Notes: generated by a model not told the origin, from the letters alone. Shown: positions 16,853 through 25,175, counted from the stretch's first letter. The stretch: DNA of 48,089 bases from an uncultured Clostridia bacterium (GCA_947304495.1 CAMZBG010000003.1:1-48089), one strand, 5' to 3'. Program-made: numbers and translations.

Positions 16853-17056
16853 ATGTTAAATAATTTCTTTAATTGTTTTAGATTCTTTGCTGGTCTTAAA
16901 CTTCTATCTCTGCTTGGTTCCTTAATACTAGTTATCGTTATCTTTTATCACTTAATAATATCACTAATCTTACCATGTTTCATCAACGTATTAGTTCTAT
17001 TAATAGAATTTTCTTTATTTATCTTTCTTATCTTCTACACGATATTCTTTCCTTAA
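16853..17056 (+). CDS. Small hydrophobic membrane protein (67 residues)
   Basis: The ORF starts at an ATG preceded by AGGTGATAAT, the same GGTGA-four-bases-ATG arrangement used by other genes here. The protein is very hydrophobic and likely spans the membrane twice (about residues 12-35 and 42-65); it ends FLIFYTIFFP. No family is recognised. Its last 42 bases overlap the 3' end of the opposite-strand YsxE-like gene, which lowers confidence. A TATACT-like -10 lies ten bases before the SD, but no good -35 is visible. It could be a small membrane peptide or a spurious AT-rich ORF. Confidence 0.45.
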   Translation: MLNNFFNCFRFFAGLKLLSLLGSLILVIVIFYHLIISLILPCFINVLVLLIEFSLFIFLIFYTIFFP

Positions 17057-17863
17057 ATCATCTGTTTTATAAACATAATCAATTATTCTTCTAACTTCTA
17101 ATACCGTCTTATATTCACTATTTTCTCTTTTTATCATTGGTACAATCGATATCATCGTCAAAAATAAAAGCATCTCTTCAGGTAATAGTGGATATTTATT
17201 CAAATATATCTTTAATAGATTAGTAAAATCAAAATCTAAATAATTATTTTGATATAAATTAACCAAATCGTATATTGGCATATCGATACTTGTCTTTTCC
17301 CAACTAATTAAATATGGTTTATCATCTTTTAAATAGTGATCTAAAGATAAATTATTATGTAATATAACCACTCTTACTTTTCTTTTGTCGTCGATTTTCT
17401 TATACCATCTATCTATCCCATCTTTAGCATAATTTAATGATCTATATATCAAAGAAATATTTCTTGCTATCAAATAATTAGCTGGTGACATATATACTTC
17501 ATTATCGATATTATCCATTAAATTATTATAATAATTATACGTATCATCGATTTTTTTATTAAGCGATTCATACAAATACTTATAATTATCAATATCTACT
17601 TCCTTATACATTGTCGTCTTACTATGTAATAAACTAATTAAACTAATCATATCGATAATCTTTTGTTCTTTAGGTTCTAAAATATCATTAATATATTTGT
17701 AATATATCTTATCATTATCTTCTCTAATTATTTCTGGAAAATAATTAAAAGATCTAGACTTTAAATAATCATAAGTATCATTTAAATTTATCTTTTTTTT
17801 CTTAATAACATATTCATTATTTATAATCTTAACACTATTCTTTAAAGTAATCTTATTTATCAT
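17015..17863 (-). CDS. YsxE/CotS-like aminoglycoside phosphotransferase-fold protein
   Basis: This 282-residue protein is a divergent APH/choline-kinase-fold protein. The catalytic-loop-like stretch is VVILHNNLSLDHYL (near residue 166), followed by the metal-loop-like LISWEKTSIDMPIYDLVNLY. The Brenner-type Asp is replaced by Asn (HNNLS where kinases have HxDxx), so it may be a pseudokinase. It overlaps the end of the SpoVID-like gene by 11 bases. In Bacillus subtilis spoVID is followed by ysxE, a CotS-family spore coat protein, and this pair reproduces that order. A spore coat function is therefore inferred from fold plus synteny. The length is a little short for the family (about 330). Confidence 0.7.
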   Translation of the reverse strand: MINKITLKNSVKIINNEYVIKKKKINLNDTYDYLKSRSFNYFPEIIREDNDKIYYKYINDILEPKEQKIIDMISLISLLHSKTTMYKEVDIDNYKYLYESLNKKIDDTYNYYNNLMDNIDNEVYMSPANYLIARNISLIYRSLNYAKDGIDRWYKKIDDKRKVRVVILHNNLSLDHYLKDDKPYLISWEKTSIDMPIYDLVNLYQNNYLDFDFTNLLKIYLNKYPLLPEEMLLFLTMISIVPMIKRENSEYKTVLEVRRIIDYVYKTDDLRKEYRVEDKKDK

Positions 17864-18542
17864 TAGCTGGAATAATTAACTTATCCCCCGTATGAATATC
17901 ATCAATATTATTATATTTAGCTAATTCTTCTTTAGTAACATTATATTTTTCCATTATCTTATCTAACGTATCATTTTCCATAACGGGATATACATGATAT
18001 GTTACATATCTTTCTTCTTCATTAAATCCTCCAAAAACATCTATTTCATCATTAGCCTCTTCTTCTGACATATCACTCTCTTCTTGTGACTCTTCTTCTT
18101 TTTCCTTATCATCTTCATTAGAGGGTGTTTTTTCTTCATCTTCACTTAATTTACGCATCTCTTTTTCTGTAAACAACCCATCATCTAATGAAACTACCTC
18201 CCTATTTATTTCAACAGGTGAAATTATCTCCCCATCAATATATAAATCAATATTTACCTTTAACTTATCCCTATCTACTAACTCATATCTAAAATCATCA
18301 ATATCTACTTCTAAAGTATCTAAATTATATTCATTTCCCAAAGCGATATCAAAAGGTAATTCAAAATTAAACTTATCACTATCTATTGCTCCGTTAGTCT
18401 TTTTATATTCTCCTGTAATATAAAATACTCCACTAAGTGTATCTATTTCTTTTGTAATATCATGTTCTAATGAAATAGCTGTTATTTCACTTACATCCGT
18501 ATCAAATGTTAAAATATTATTAAATGGTACTATTCTTTTCAT
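17853..18542 (-). CDS. SpoVID-like spore coat assembly protein with C-terminal LysM
   Basis: This 229-residue protein has an N-terminal beta-rich region (FNNILTFDTDVSEITAISLEHDI, LSGVFYITGEYKKT) like the SpoVID N-terminal domain. An acidic low-complexity linker follows (about 140-180, rich in Glu, Asp and Ser). It ends in one LysM module (VYPVMENDTLDKIMEKYNV...HTGDKLIIPA). In Bacillus, SpoVID encases the forespore with coat protein and its LysM targets the spore surface. The protein is less than half the length of the Bacillus one (about 575), mostly because the linker is short. The ATG at 18540-18542 follows AAGGAAG. Co-transcription with the overlapping YsxE-like gene supports the call. Confidence 0.75.
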   Translation of the reverse strand: MKRIVPFNNILTFDTDVSEITAISLEHDITKEIDTLSGVFYITGEYKKTNGAIDSDKFNFELPFDIALGNEYNLDTLEVDIDDFRYELVDRDKLKVNIDLYIDGEIISPVEINREVVSLDDGLFTEKEMRKLSEDEEKTPSNEDDKEKEEESQEESDMSEEEANDEIDVFGGFNEEERYVTYHVYPVMENDTLDKIMEKYNVTKEELAKYNNIDDIHTGDKLIIPANDK

Positions 18543-18678
18543 CTTATCTTCCTTTCTAGTTAATATTATTATTAAAATACACAATTATTACCATTTAATA
18601 TGTCTATTTTTGTAGCTAACCAAAACTATTTTTTATCCAATAAATATAAGAGTTTTGTCAAGCAAGTGTAAAAAAAGT

Positions 18679-18707
18679 TTGACTAATTAAAAAAATCGTG
18701 CTATCAT
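18679..18707 (+). promoter_or_regulatory. Promoter of the NlpC/P60 gene
   Basis: TTGACT and TATCAT are 17 bases apart. The predicted start of transcription falls at about 18713-18716, at or next to the first usable ATG, so the mRNA may be leaderless. Confidence 0.6.
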
Positions 18708-18715
18708 TGAAAACG

Positions 18716-19765
18716 ATGATGCGTATGAAAAATGAGCGGTATTTATTTAAAAAAATCATAAAAAAAACAATGAAAGTATTTATCTTTTCATTGTCCTTAA
18801 TGGTAGGATTAACATTTACAATGGGATTCTACAACGAACGTAATATGTATTATAAACTTAATGATATTACGTTAGAACTTGGCGATAAATTGCCCGAAGA
18901 AATTATTAACTATATGGAACTTATTCCCAATAGTAGTAATTTAAAAATCGAATCAAGCGTACCTCTAGATGAGGAAGGCAATACCAAAATGATTGGAACA
19001 TTTTCATATTATTTGGTATATAACGATGACAATTATCGTTTTAGCAAACTTACTAATGTTAAATCGACAATCACTGTAATCGATACGATTAAACCAACAA
19101 TTCTGCCAAAAGAAAAAGTTGAATTCAAATATGACAGTGAATTTAAAGTTGAAGATATAGCAACATGTATCGATTTATCAGGATGTAAGATGACAGTAAA
19201 AGAAGATATTGATACGACTAAAAGTGGTGAATATGAAGTAACCATTACTGCTGTTGATGGTGGTAATAATACTAGTGAAGCCACAACTAAAATAAAAGTC
19301 TTAGAAAAACCAAAACCAGTAGTTGTATATAGCTATAATCCATATGCTGGTATGGCCTATCAAAGCATGAATGACAGTAACAACAAGAAAAACGAAGCTT
19401 TAACCGAAGAAGAAAAAAACAATCTTAGATATAGCATTGTTGGATTTGCTAAACAATTCGTAGGTAATCCATATGTTTATGGAGGAACATCACTAACAAA
19501 TGGAACAGACTGTTCAGGATTTACTATGAGTGTTTATGCTAATTTTGGTTATGCACTACCTAGAGTAGCTATCGATCAATCTGGTGTTGGTAAAGCTGTA
19601 AGCTATGGTGAATTATTACCTGGTGATTTAGTCGTATACTTACATGGCCATGTTGGTATTTATATTGGTAATGGCATGATGGTTCATGCGGGTACAAGTG
19701 CTACCGGTATTACCACCCAACCAATGTATGACGGAGCAAGAGTTTATCGAAGAATTATTTATTAA
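18716..19765 (+). CDS. Secreted NlpC/P60 cell-wall hydrolase with Ig-like domain
   Basis: This is a predicted peptidoglycan endopeptidase. A basic N terminus and one hydrophobic segment (MKVFIFSLSLMVGLTFTMGF) act as a signal or anchor. A beta-rich Ig-like region of the DUF5011 type (about 45-200, with VIDTIKPTILPKEKVEFKY and TAVDGGNNTSEATTKIKVL) follows, then a linker and a C-terminal NlpC/P60 domain. The domain has the catalytic Cys in NGTDCSGFTMSVYANFGYALPR and the His in GHVGIYIGNGMMVHAGTS, the standard Cys-His pair. I place the start at the ATG of 18716-18718, because a more upstream GTG lies between the -35 and -10 boxes. No SD is visible there, so a leaderless mRNA or the later ATG at 18770 are alternatives. 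It converges on a small membrane gene with an 11-base overlap. Confidence 0.88.
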   Translation: MMRMKNERYLFKKIIKKTMKVFIFSLSLMVGLTFTMGFYNERNMYYKLNDITLELGDKLPEEIINYMELIPNSSNLKIESSVPLDEEGNTKMIGTFSYYLVYNDDNYRFSKLTNVKSTITVIDTIKPTILPKEKVEFKYDSEFKVEDIATCIDLSGCKMTVKEDIDTTKSGEYEVTITAVDGGNNTSEATTKIKVLEKPKPVVVYSYNPYAGMAYQSMNDSNNKKNEALTEEEKNNLRYSIVGFAKQFVGNPYVYGGTSLTNGTDCSGFTMSVYANFGYALPRVAIDQSGVGKAVSYGELLPGDLVVYLHGHVGIYIGNGMMVHAGTSATGITTQPMYDGARVYRRIIY

Positions 19766-19779
19766 TTCTTCTTTTTTTA
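19749..19779 (+). terminator. Terminator of the NlpC/P60 gene
   Basis: gaagaatt (19749-19756) pairs with aattcttc (19764-19771) and is followed by seven Ts. The stop codon is inside the hairpin, and the stem overlaps the end of the convergent gene. Confidence 0.75.
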
Positions 19780-20171
19780 TTCATATAATTAACTATATCA
19801 TTAAGATATTTATTAGCTTTATCAATAATCTTATCCTTTAATTGAGTATCTATATTATCGTCATCCATTACTGATAAAATAATTGAATTATATATTTCTT
19901 TTTCACTAAGATCATCGTTAATAATTCTATTAAATGCCTGATTTAACTGAATTGAATCTACAAGCAAATCAACTTCTTCATCAGTAAGTAATAATTCATT
20001 ACGAATCTTATAATACATATCATTATATGTCCCATCAGTATTAGTAATCATATCTCTAATTGTCACCATTTCATTATTAGAACTAAACATCGAATACGTA
20101 CTTCCAATTAACAAACCAATAACTAATAATACACTTAAAATCAAAGCTGAAATAGTTAAAGTTCTTTTCAT
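19755..20171 (-). CDS. Exported or membrane-anchored protein of unknown function
   Basis: This 138-residue protein starts MKRTLTISALILSVLLVIGL, one hydrophobic segment that could be a signal peptide or anchor, followed by TYSMFSSNNEMV. The remainder is acidic and helical. I chose the ATG at 20169-20171 because GGTGA is four bases upstream, as in many genes here; an ATG four codons earlier is also possible. It has no recognised domain. It converges on the NlpC/P60 gene, and the two share 11 bases. Confidence 0.65.
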   Translation of the reverse strand: MKRTLTISALILSVLLVIGLLIGSTYSMFSSNNEMVTIRDMITNTDGTYNDMYYKIRNELLLTDEEVDLLVDSIQLNQAFNRIINDDLSEKEIYNSIILSVMDDDNIDTQLKDKIIDKANKYLNDIVNYMNKKRRINK

Positions 20172-20216
20172 TTTCTCACCCATTATTATTATTCACCAAT
20201 AATAAATAAATGATAC

Positions 20217-20248
20217 AAAAAGAAACCATTTCATAAAGAAATAGTTTC
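20217..20248 (-). terminator. Terminator of the secreted-protein gene
   Basis: An 11-base stem with one G-U pair (20222-20232 with 20238-20248, loop of five) is followed on the minus strand by TTTTT. It lies 30 bases after the stop codon. Confidence 0.75.
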
Positions 20249-20278
20249 TATCTTACATTTCTAGTAATCACTTACAAT

Positions 20279-21115
20279 TTAACTTGCATAAGACAAAGCA
20301 CATGGAATAGCGTCATAATATCCCATTAGTGTTGGTCCTAAGCTAATACCACCAATATTTATTACATAATCTGCAATATTTGATGAACTTACATTAGATA
20401 TGGCATGTGAATAATCGCCACATGAAGAAATTGTTGTTCCTGAAGTTCTATTTACATCAAAGTATAAGGTTGCTCCTAAAGATGTGATATTACCGGTTGG
20501 CAAATGATACACAACAGCTCCACCGGTTGCTGTACTTTTTCGATTAGAATACGTATATGATGTAGTAAAGTTTCCATTACTATCCGCATAGCGATGATAA
20601 TAATAAACACTTGAACTAATACTTGTATTACTGCTAATACCAATACCAATAATATCATAACTACGATTTCCTGGAATACTACTCCATGTTGTAGATACCT
20701 TATATCTAAAACTATTGCCACCATTAGCAGAAATCGTACTTACAACAGTTTTATAAGAGTCAGATACCGTAGTACGTAATTGATTATCAATCTTATGATT
20801 AAAATATTCATCTTCCGTTACTTCTTCGGTATAACTATTACCATAAAGTGGATAAACTGTTTTATAATATTTAATAGTCTTAGCTAATAAAGTTGATTCA
20901 ATATCACTATTGGCATCAAAAGTTGTTTGATCCATATAATATATTTCATCTTCAGTAAAACCTAAATTAATTAAATTATTATATTCATTTGCTGTTATTT
21001 CGATACCATAGTAATTAGTTAATTCTTCTGCCTTAACGCCAAAAGATTTAAACGTAAAAGCAACGATCATAACTGCGATTATCAAAAAATATTGCATCCA
21101 TTTTTTTCTTTTCAT
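20279..21115 (-). CDS. Secreted protein of unknown function
   Basis: This 278-residue protein has a clear signal peptide (basic MKRKKW, hydrophobic YFLIIAVMIVAFTF, probable cleavage after VKA). Residues 32-110 are acidic and helical (YGIEITANEYNNLINLGFTE). The rest is Ser/Thr/Tyr-rich and probably beta-structured (SNTSISSSVYYYHRYADSNG, TSGTTISSCGDYSHA), with two Cys that could form a disulfide. The SD GGAGGG is strong. It lies after a two-gene XRE regulator unit, has its own terminator, and might be under their control. I do not recognise the family; a toxin, bacteriocin or adhesin role would be speculation. Confidence 0.7.
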   Translation of the reverse strand: MKRKKWMQYFLIIAVMIVAFTFKSFGVKAEELTNYYGIEITANEYNNLINLGFTEDEIYYMDQTTFDANSDIESTLLAKTIKYYKTVYPLYGNSYTEEVTEDEYFNHKIDNQLRTTVSDSYKTVVSTISANGGNSFRYKVSTTWSSIPGNRSYDIIGIGISSNTSISSSVYYYHRYADSNGNFTTSYTYSNRKSTATGGAVVYHLPTGNITSLGATLYFDVNRTSGTTISSCGDYSHAISNVSSSNIADYVINIGGISLGPTLMGYYDAIPCALSYAS

Positions 21116-21175
21116 TCTTTCCCTCCTTTCTACAAAAATCGTAACAAAATATGGTAGTTTTATGAACTATTTTTA

Positions 21176-21212
21176 AAGAGAAAAATTCAACCTAACAAGT
21201 TGAATTTCTCAT
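21176..21212 (-). terminator. Terminator of the XRE operon
   Basis: aaattcaac pairs with gttgaattt, and the stem extends through flanking gag/ctc with two bulged As. On the minus strand a T-rich tract follows. It separates the regulators from the secreted-protein gene. Confidence 0.65.
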
Positions 21213-21219
21213 TTATCAT

Positions 21220-21954
21220 TTATTTTATTGGCCTTAAACTTAATTTTATTTCTTTAACAACATAATTATTACCAGAACCTATAAAGTTAAATCTCAAAAC
21301 TAAATTGTCATAAATTATATTCTCAATAGTTAAATCGTCAAAGCCATGTATATAATCGACTTTAAAATTTTGAGCTATTTCCTCTACTCTCAACGGATTA
21401 CCCAACAGTTCAAAACCATCAATATAGCCTTGACCAAATAAGAATTTATCGTTTTTCAAAACTGAATATTCATAGTTTTTAACAATACTGTTAGAAATTT
21501 CAGGATCATTAAATACCAACTTATTAATTAATATATTTATTTCAGAATTCTTAATTATAAGTTTTCCTTCAACTGTATATTGTTTATCAGCACTATATAT
21601 TTCATATTCATATTCTTTACTGGTTTTACTATTAATAAAAATAAATATAATTAATAAAACAACCAATAATAATATTGGTATTAATAATAACTTTTTATTT
21701 ATTGACTTATGTTCTTCTTTAACTGGAATTGATATTTCACTACTCTTTAATTCTCCACATAAAAGTTCATCTACACTAACTTCTAAAACACGACTTAATT
21801 CATTAATAATTGAAATATCTGGTAAAGTTTGACCATTCTCCCACTTTGATACTGCTCTAAATCCAACACCAACCAGTTCACCTAATTCTGATTGTGTTAA
21901 ACCTTTACTTCTTCTTAACTTTGCTATCAGTTTACCAATCTTCTCTTGATTCAT
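21220..21954 (-). CDS. XRE-family regulator with a membrane segment
   Basis: Residues 1-65 are an HTH_3/XRE domain (IGKLIAKLRRSKGLTQSELG, AVSKWENGQTLPDISIINEL). One membrane helix follows (about 85-107, LLLIPILLLVVLLIIFIFI), then an exported C-terminal domain of about 135 residues of unknown fold. This suggests a membrane-bound regulator that senses something outside and controls transcription inside. I chose the ATG at 21952-21954 (MNQEKIGK). The SD GGAGG is 30 bases upstream, and a perfect hairpin (21962-21969 with 21975-21982) fills the gap, so the folded distance is normal. An in-frame TTG at 21964-21966 is the alternative. It is downstream of a second XRE gene and likely co-transcribed. 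Confidence 0.8.
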   Translation of the reverse strand: MNQEKIGKLIAKLRRSKGLTQSELGELVGVGFRAVSKWENGQTLPDISIINELSRVLEVSVDELLCGELKSSEISIPVKEEHKSINKKLLLIPILLLVVLLIIFIFINSKTSKEYEYEIYSADKQYTVEGKLIIKNSEINILINKLVFNDPEISNSIVKNYEYSVLKNDKFLFGQGYIDGFELLGNPLRVEEIAQNFKVDYIHGFDDLTIENIIYDNLVLRFNFIGSGNNYVVKEIKLSLRPIK

Positions 21955-21961
21955 ACTACTA

Positions 21962-21990
21962 ATCAAGCAGATATTGCTTGATATCCTCCT
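21962..21990 (-). promoter_or_regulatory. Hairpin between SD and start codon of the membrane XRE gene
   Basis: On the minus strand AGGAGG is followed by an eight-base stem atcaagca/tgcttgat with a five-base loop, then TAGTAGT and ATG. The stem may loop out so that ribosomes see normal spacing, or it may be an operator for one of the XRE proteins. Confidence 0.55.
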
Positions 21991-21993
21991 TTA

Positions 21994-22269
21994 TTACTCA
22001 TCATCTGTTACGAAAAAGTTTACAATATGTACATTTAAAGCTTCAGCAATTCTACCTAAAACAGATATAGTTAAATGCTTATTTCTACTTTCATTCTCAA
22101 TATCACAAATATATTCTCTAGACATACCAGTCATATCAGCTAAATCTTGTTGTGTATAACCTTTTTCAGTTCTAAATTTACGAATATTTTTTCTAATTAT
22201 TTTATAATAGTATTCATCATCATGTACATATGCTTTTTCTCTAATGATTTGTTTGGTCATGTGTACCAT
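21994..22269 (-). CDS. Small XRE-family transcriptional regulator
   Basis: This 91-residue protein is little more than an HTH_3 domain (IRKFRTEKGYTQQDLADMTG, MSREYICDIENESRNKHLTI), like small SinR/phage repressor-type proteins. It is the first gene of a two-regulator unit and is divergent from the GH25 lysozyme gene, 164 bases away. Two dyads in that interval (TGCTA-N4-TAGCA at 22293-22306 and TTAGTTT-N6-AAACTAA at 22364-22383) are candidate operators. The exact start is uncertain: ATG at 22267-22269 has AAAGG only three bases away, and ATG at 22258-22260 is also possible. Confidence 0.8.
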   Translation of the reverse strand: MVHMTKQIIREKAYVHDDEYYYKIIRKNIRKFRTEKGYTQQDLADMTGMSREYICDIENESRNKHLTISVLGRIAEALNVHIVNFFVTDDE

Positions 22270-22292
22270 CAGCCTTTCATATATTTATTTTG

Positions 22293-22383
22293 TGCTATAT
22301 TTAGCAATTAATATATAGGCCGATAGCCACTAGCATTTATCAATTAATACGATAAAAAACTATTTAGTTTACTAACAAACTAA
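22293..22383. promoter_or_regulatory. Two dyads in the XRE/lysozyme divergent region
   Basis: TGCTA-N4-TAGCA (22293-22306) lies in the leader side of the XRE gene. TTAGTTT-N6-AAACTAA (22364-22383) lies near the middle. A TATAAT for the GH25 gene is at 22409-22414, with a poor -35. These are the most likely binding sites for the adjacent XRE proteins; the link is inference. Confidence 0.35.
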
Positions 22384-22433
22384 TATTTATTATTTCATCA
22401 TTTTATTATATAATATTAGTAGTAGGTGATTAT

Positions 22434-23621
22434 ATGAAAACAAAGAATATAATTATCATCTTTAGTGTTTTCTTACTTTGTAGTTGTGGTTATGATGTTT
22501 ATGAAATGCCTGAAGATGTATATATAGAATTAAATGATAATAACTTTATTATCTTTGAAGAACATAAAAGTGATGAATTAATTAAAGAAACTAATGCCGA
22601 AATTTTATCTCAAAGCATTATCTTAGAAAATAAAGATGTTGGTGAATATACATATACGCTTGATTATAAATATAAGAAAAGAAAATATAAATATGATATA
22701 ACATATACCATTATTGATAATATTGAACCAATATTTATTAGTGCCAGTAGTAATATAACTATTAAAGTTAATGATGAAGTTAATTTATGTGAGAAGATTG
22801 TTTATGGTGATAATTACGATAATAATCCTGTATGTAATATTATTGGTAATTATGATTTAAATAAGATAGGTACATATAATGATCTAGAATTTGTTATTAA
22901 TGATAAATCTAATAATATTGCTAAAAAGAAATTTAATTTAAATGTTGTTAACGAAATAAAGAAAACTAATTCTAATACTAATTATAAGTATCTATATATT
23001 GATGATATCATTCGCAAATACAAGAATGATAATACGAGTATTGGCATTGATGTATCTAGATGGCAAGGTAATGTTGATTTTGAAAAAGTAAAAGCTGCTG
23101 GTATTGAATTTGTTATTATGCGTATTGGTGTTCAAACCAATCCTGGTGAAGAAATATCACTTGATAGCAGATTTAAAGAATATTATCGTAAAGTTAAAGA
23201 ATTAGGCTTTAAAGTATCCGTATATGTTTATAACACATCAACTTCTTATGAAGACGGTGTTAAAACAGCTAATTGGGTTATTAAAGAATTAAATGGTGAT
23301 AAACTAGATTTACCTATTGCATATGACTGGGAAAATTGGACTAATTTTACTAATTATCACATTTCTTTGCATACACTAAGTGAAGGCTATCGTGGCTTTG
23401 AAGACACAATAAAAAAAGCCGGATATGATTCCATGCTTTATAGCTCAAAATACTATCTTGAAAACGTTTGGATGAATTATGAAAACAGTAATGTTTGGTT
23501 AGCTCACTATACAAGTAATACCGATTATAAAGGTAAATATATGATGTGGCAAATGACATCGTCATGTAAGATTAATGGTATTACTGAAAATACTGTTGAT
23601 ATCGATATTTTATATAAATAA
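22434..23621 (+). CDS. Lipoprotein GH25 lysozyme with Ig-like domain
   Basis: This is a predicted surface lipoprotein of 395 residues. It has a lipobox LLCSC near residues 14-18 and an Ig-like DUF5011-type region (about 45-175, with YTIIDNIEPIFISASSNITI). The C-terminal glycoside hydrolase family 25 domain starts at SIGIDVSRWQGNVDFEKVKA (near 202). Active-site features are the Asp of GIDVSRWQG and the DWE motif in IAYDWENW; the end VDIDILYK is typical. GH25 enzymes cleave the glycan strands of peptidoglycan. With the NlpC/P60 gene 3 kb away, this region supplies two wall hydrolases with the same kind of Ig domain. The SD AGGTGATT is four to five bases upstream. Confidence 0.9.
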   Translation: MKTKNIIIIFSVFLLCSCGYDVYEMPEDVYIELNDNNFIIFEEHKSDELIKETNAEILSQSIILENKDVGEYTYTLDYKYKKRKYKYDITYTIIDNIEPIFISASSNITIKVNDEVNLCEKIVYGDNYDNNPVCNIIGNYDLNKIGTYNDLEFVINDKSNNIAKKKFNLNVVNEIKKTNSNTNYKYLYIDDIIRKYKNDNTSIGIDVSRWQGNVDFEKVKAAGIEFVIMRIGVQTNPGEEISLDSRFKEYYRKVKELGFKVSVYVYNTSTSYEDGVKTANWVIKELNGDKLDLPIAYDWENWTNFTNYHISLHTLSEGYRGFEDTIKKAGYDSMLYSSKYYLENVWMNYENSNVWLAHYTSNTDYKGKYMMWQMTSSCKINGITENTVDIDILYK

Positions 23622-23646
23622 AACCAGGTATATTAATACCTGGTTT
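23621..23646. terminator. Shared terminator of the GH25 and DUF1846 genes
   Basis: An 11-base perfect stem (aaaccaggtat/atacctggttt, 23621-23631 with 23636-23646) lies between the convergent genes and overlaps both stop codons. The T tract is better on the minus strand. Confidence 0.65.
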
Positions 23647-25114
23647 ATTGATATTCACTATCGCTAATATATTCACTTTCACATGTTAAATTTATTTTTA
23701 AAGCTTTAAGTGTCTTCTTATCACCATTGCCAACCATATATGTTGCATGAGCTTCACAATCCTTAAGTTTAGTTAAACAAGATAAAGCTTTTTCTGTCAT
23801 TGCATTAGTAGCACTACAGATACTTAAGGCAGTAAGTACTTCAAGCAATTCGAGATGTTGCCCATTATTCATCTCGCCTTTTAATTTAAGCATTGGTTCC
23901 AATACTTTTGGTGATAACAAATTAATATCATCAGGAATCTTACTTAAATATTTAATGGCATTGATAATTACACTACTAGCAGGAGTTAAAATATCAGTCT
24001 GTTTACCAGTAATAATTTTTTTATTAATTTTTAAAGCTATAACTGGTGTCCCACCCTCTTTAGCTTTTTTATCTAAAGCTGGTTTAATAACGTCTAAATA
24101 ACTTTCATCTATCTCTAATTCATTCATTAGTAGCTTGATTTTTTTATATGTATCTTCATCACATAAACCAAGCTTATAATTATTCATCTCATTATAATAT
24201 CTTCTTACTATTTCTTTTTTAGCAGCATTTTCTACTATTTCATTATCAGCTATACATTTTCCTATTACATTAACGCCCATATCAGTTGGTGACTTATATA
24301 CATCTTTTTTGCATACTTTACTTAAAATATTCTTTAAAACAGGGAACATTTCAATATCTCTATTATAGTTTACTGCTGTAATTCCATATGCTTCCAAATG
24401 AAATGGATCTATCATATTGACATCCTTAAGATCAGCTGTTGCTGCTTCATAAGCTAAATTAACTGGATGCTTTAAAGGTAAATCCCATACTGGAAATGTT
24501 TCAAATTTAGCATATCCAGCATTTACTCCTCTTTTATTTTCATGATATATCTGTGATAAACATGTAGCTAATTTACCACTACCAGGGCCTGGTGCATTTA
24601 CTAAAATTAATGGTTTAGTAGTTTCAACATATGGATTAGCCCCATAACCTTCTTCACTAACTATTGTATCGACATCAGTTGGATATCCCTTAGTAAATGT
24701 ATGAATATATGTCTTTATTCCATTTCTATTTAATTTCTTAATAAATTTATCTGCACTTATTTGGTTTTTATATAAAGTTATAACAACACTGTTAACAGTA
24801 AAACCCATTTTTTTTGAATTATTAATAAGTTTTAACATTTCATTATCATAAGTTATTCCATATTCTCCACGTGTTTTATTCTTCTCAATATCACCAGCAT
24901 TGATACAAAAAATAATCTCTAATTCATCTTTTAGTTCCTTAAACATGTTTATTTTAGCATCGTTCTTAAATCCAGGTAAAACTCTCGCCGCGTGGCTATC
25001 ATCAAAGAGTTTACCACCAATTTCCAAATATAACTTATCAAATAATTTAAATCTTTCTCTTATTTTTTCACTCTGAATTTTAACATATTTAGCGTTATCA
25101 AAACCTTTTTTCAT
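23645..25114 (-). CDS. DUF1846 family protein
   Basis: This 489-residue cytosolic protein matches the DUF1846 family along its length. The start KKGFDNAKYVKIQSEKIRER with EIGGKLFDDSHAARVLPGF is characteristic, as is the glycine-rich VNAPGPGSGKLATCLSQIYH near residue 173, which looks like a nucleotide or phosphate-binding loop. The family is widespread in Firmicutes and has solved structures, but its biochemical role is not established to my knowledge. It is a single-gene transcript with SD GGGAGGA, an extended -10 promoter (TATAAT at 25147-25152, TTTAAA 17 bases upstream) and a terminator. Confidence 0.88.
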   Translation of the reverse strand: MKKGFDNAKYVKIQSEKIRERFKLFDKLYLEIGGKLFDDSHAARVLPGFKNDAKINMFKELKDELEIIFCINAGDIEKNKTRGEYGITYDNEMLKLINNSKKMGFTVNSVVITLYKNQISADKFIKKLNRNGIKTYIHTFTKGYPTDVDTIVSEEGYGANPYVETTKPLILVNAPGPGSGKLATCLSQIYHENKRGVNAGYAKFETFPVWDLPLKHPVNLAYEAATADLKDVNMIDPFHLEAYGITAVNYNRDIEMFPVLKNILSKVCKKDVYKSPTDMGVNVIGKCIADNEIVENAAKKEIVRRYYNEMNNYKLGLCDEDTYKKIKLLMNELEIDESYLDVIKPALDKKAKEGGTPVIALKINKKIITGKQTDILTPASSVIINAIKYLSKIPDDINLLSPKVLEPMLKLKGEMNNGQHLELLEVLTALSICSATNAMTEKALSCLTKLKDCEAHATYMVGNGDKKTLKALKINLTCESEYISDSEYQ

Positions 25115-25146
25115 AGTAATCCTCCCTACTTATTATCTACACTATA

Positions 25147-25175
25147 ATTATATCATGGTAAATATTTTTTTTAAA
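25147..25175 (-). promoter_or_regulatory. Promoter of the DUF1846 gene
   Basis: On the minus strand TTTAAA and TATAAT are 17 bases apart, with a TG extension before the -10. It begins just after the terminator of the first array cassette. Confidence 0.5.

Noticed and set aside
18543..18620. Sigma-E-type promoter for the SpoVID-like gene (a CATATT-like -35 is present)
   Set aside because: The sequence 14 bases downstream does not resemble CATACAAT, and AT-rich chance matches are common.
18698..18715. GTG at 18698 as start of the NlpC/P60 protein
   Set aside because: It lies between the -35 and -10 of the apparent promoter and has no SD.
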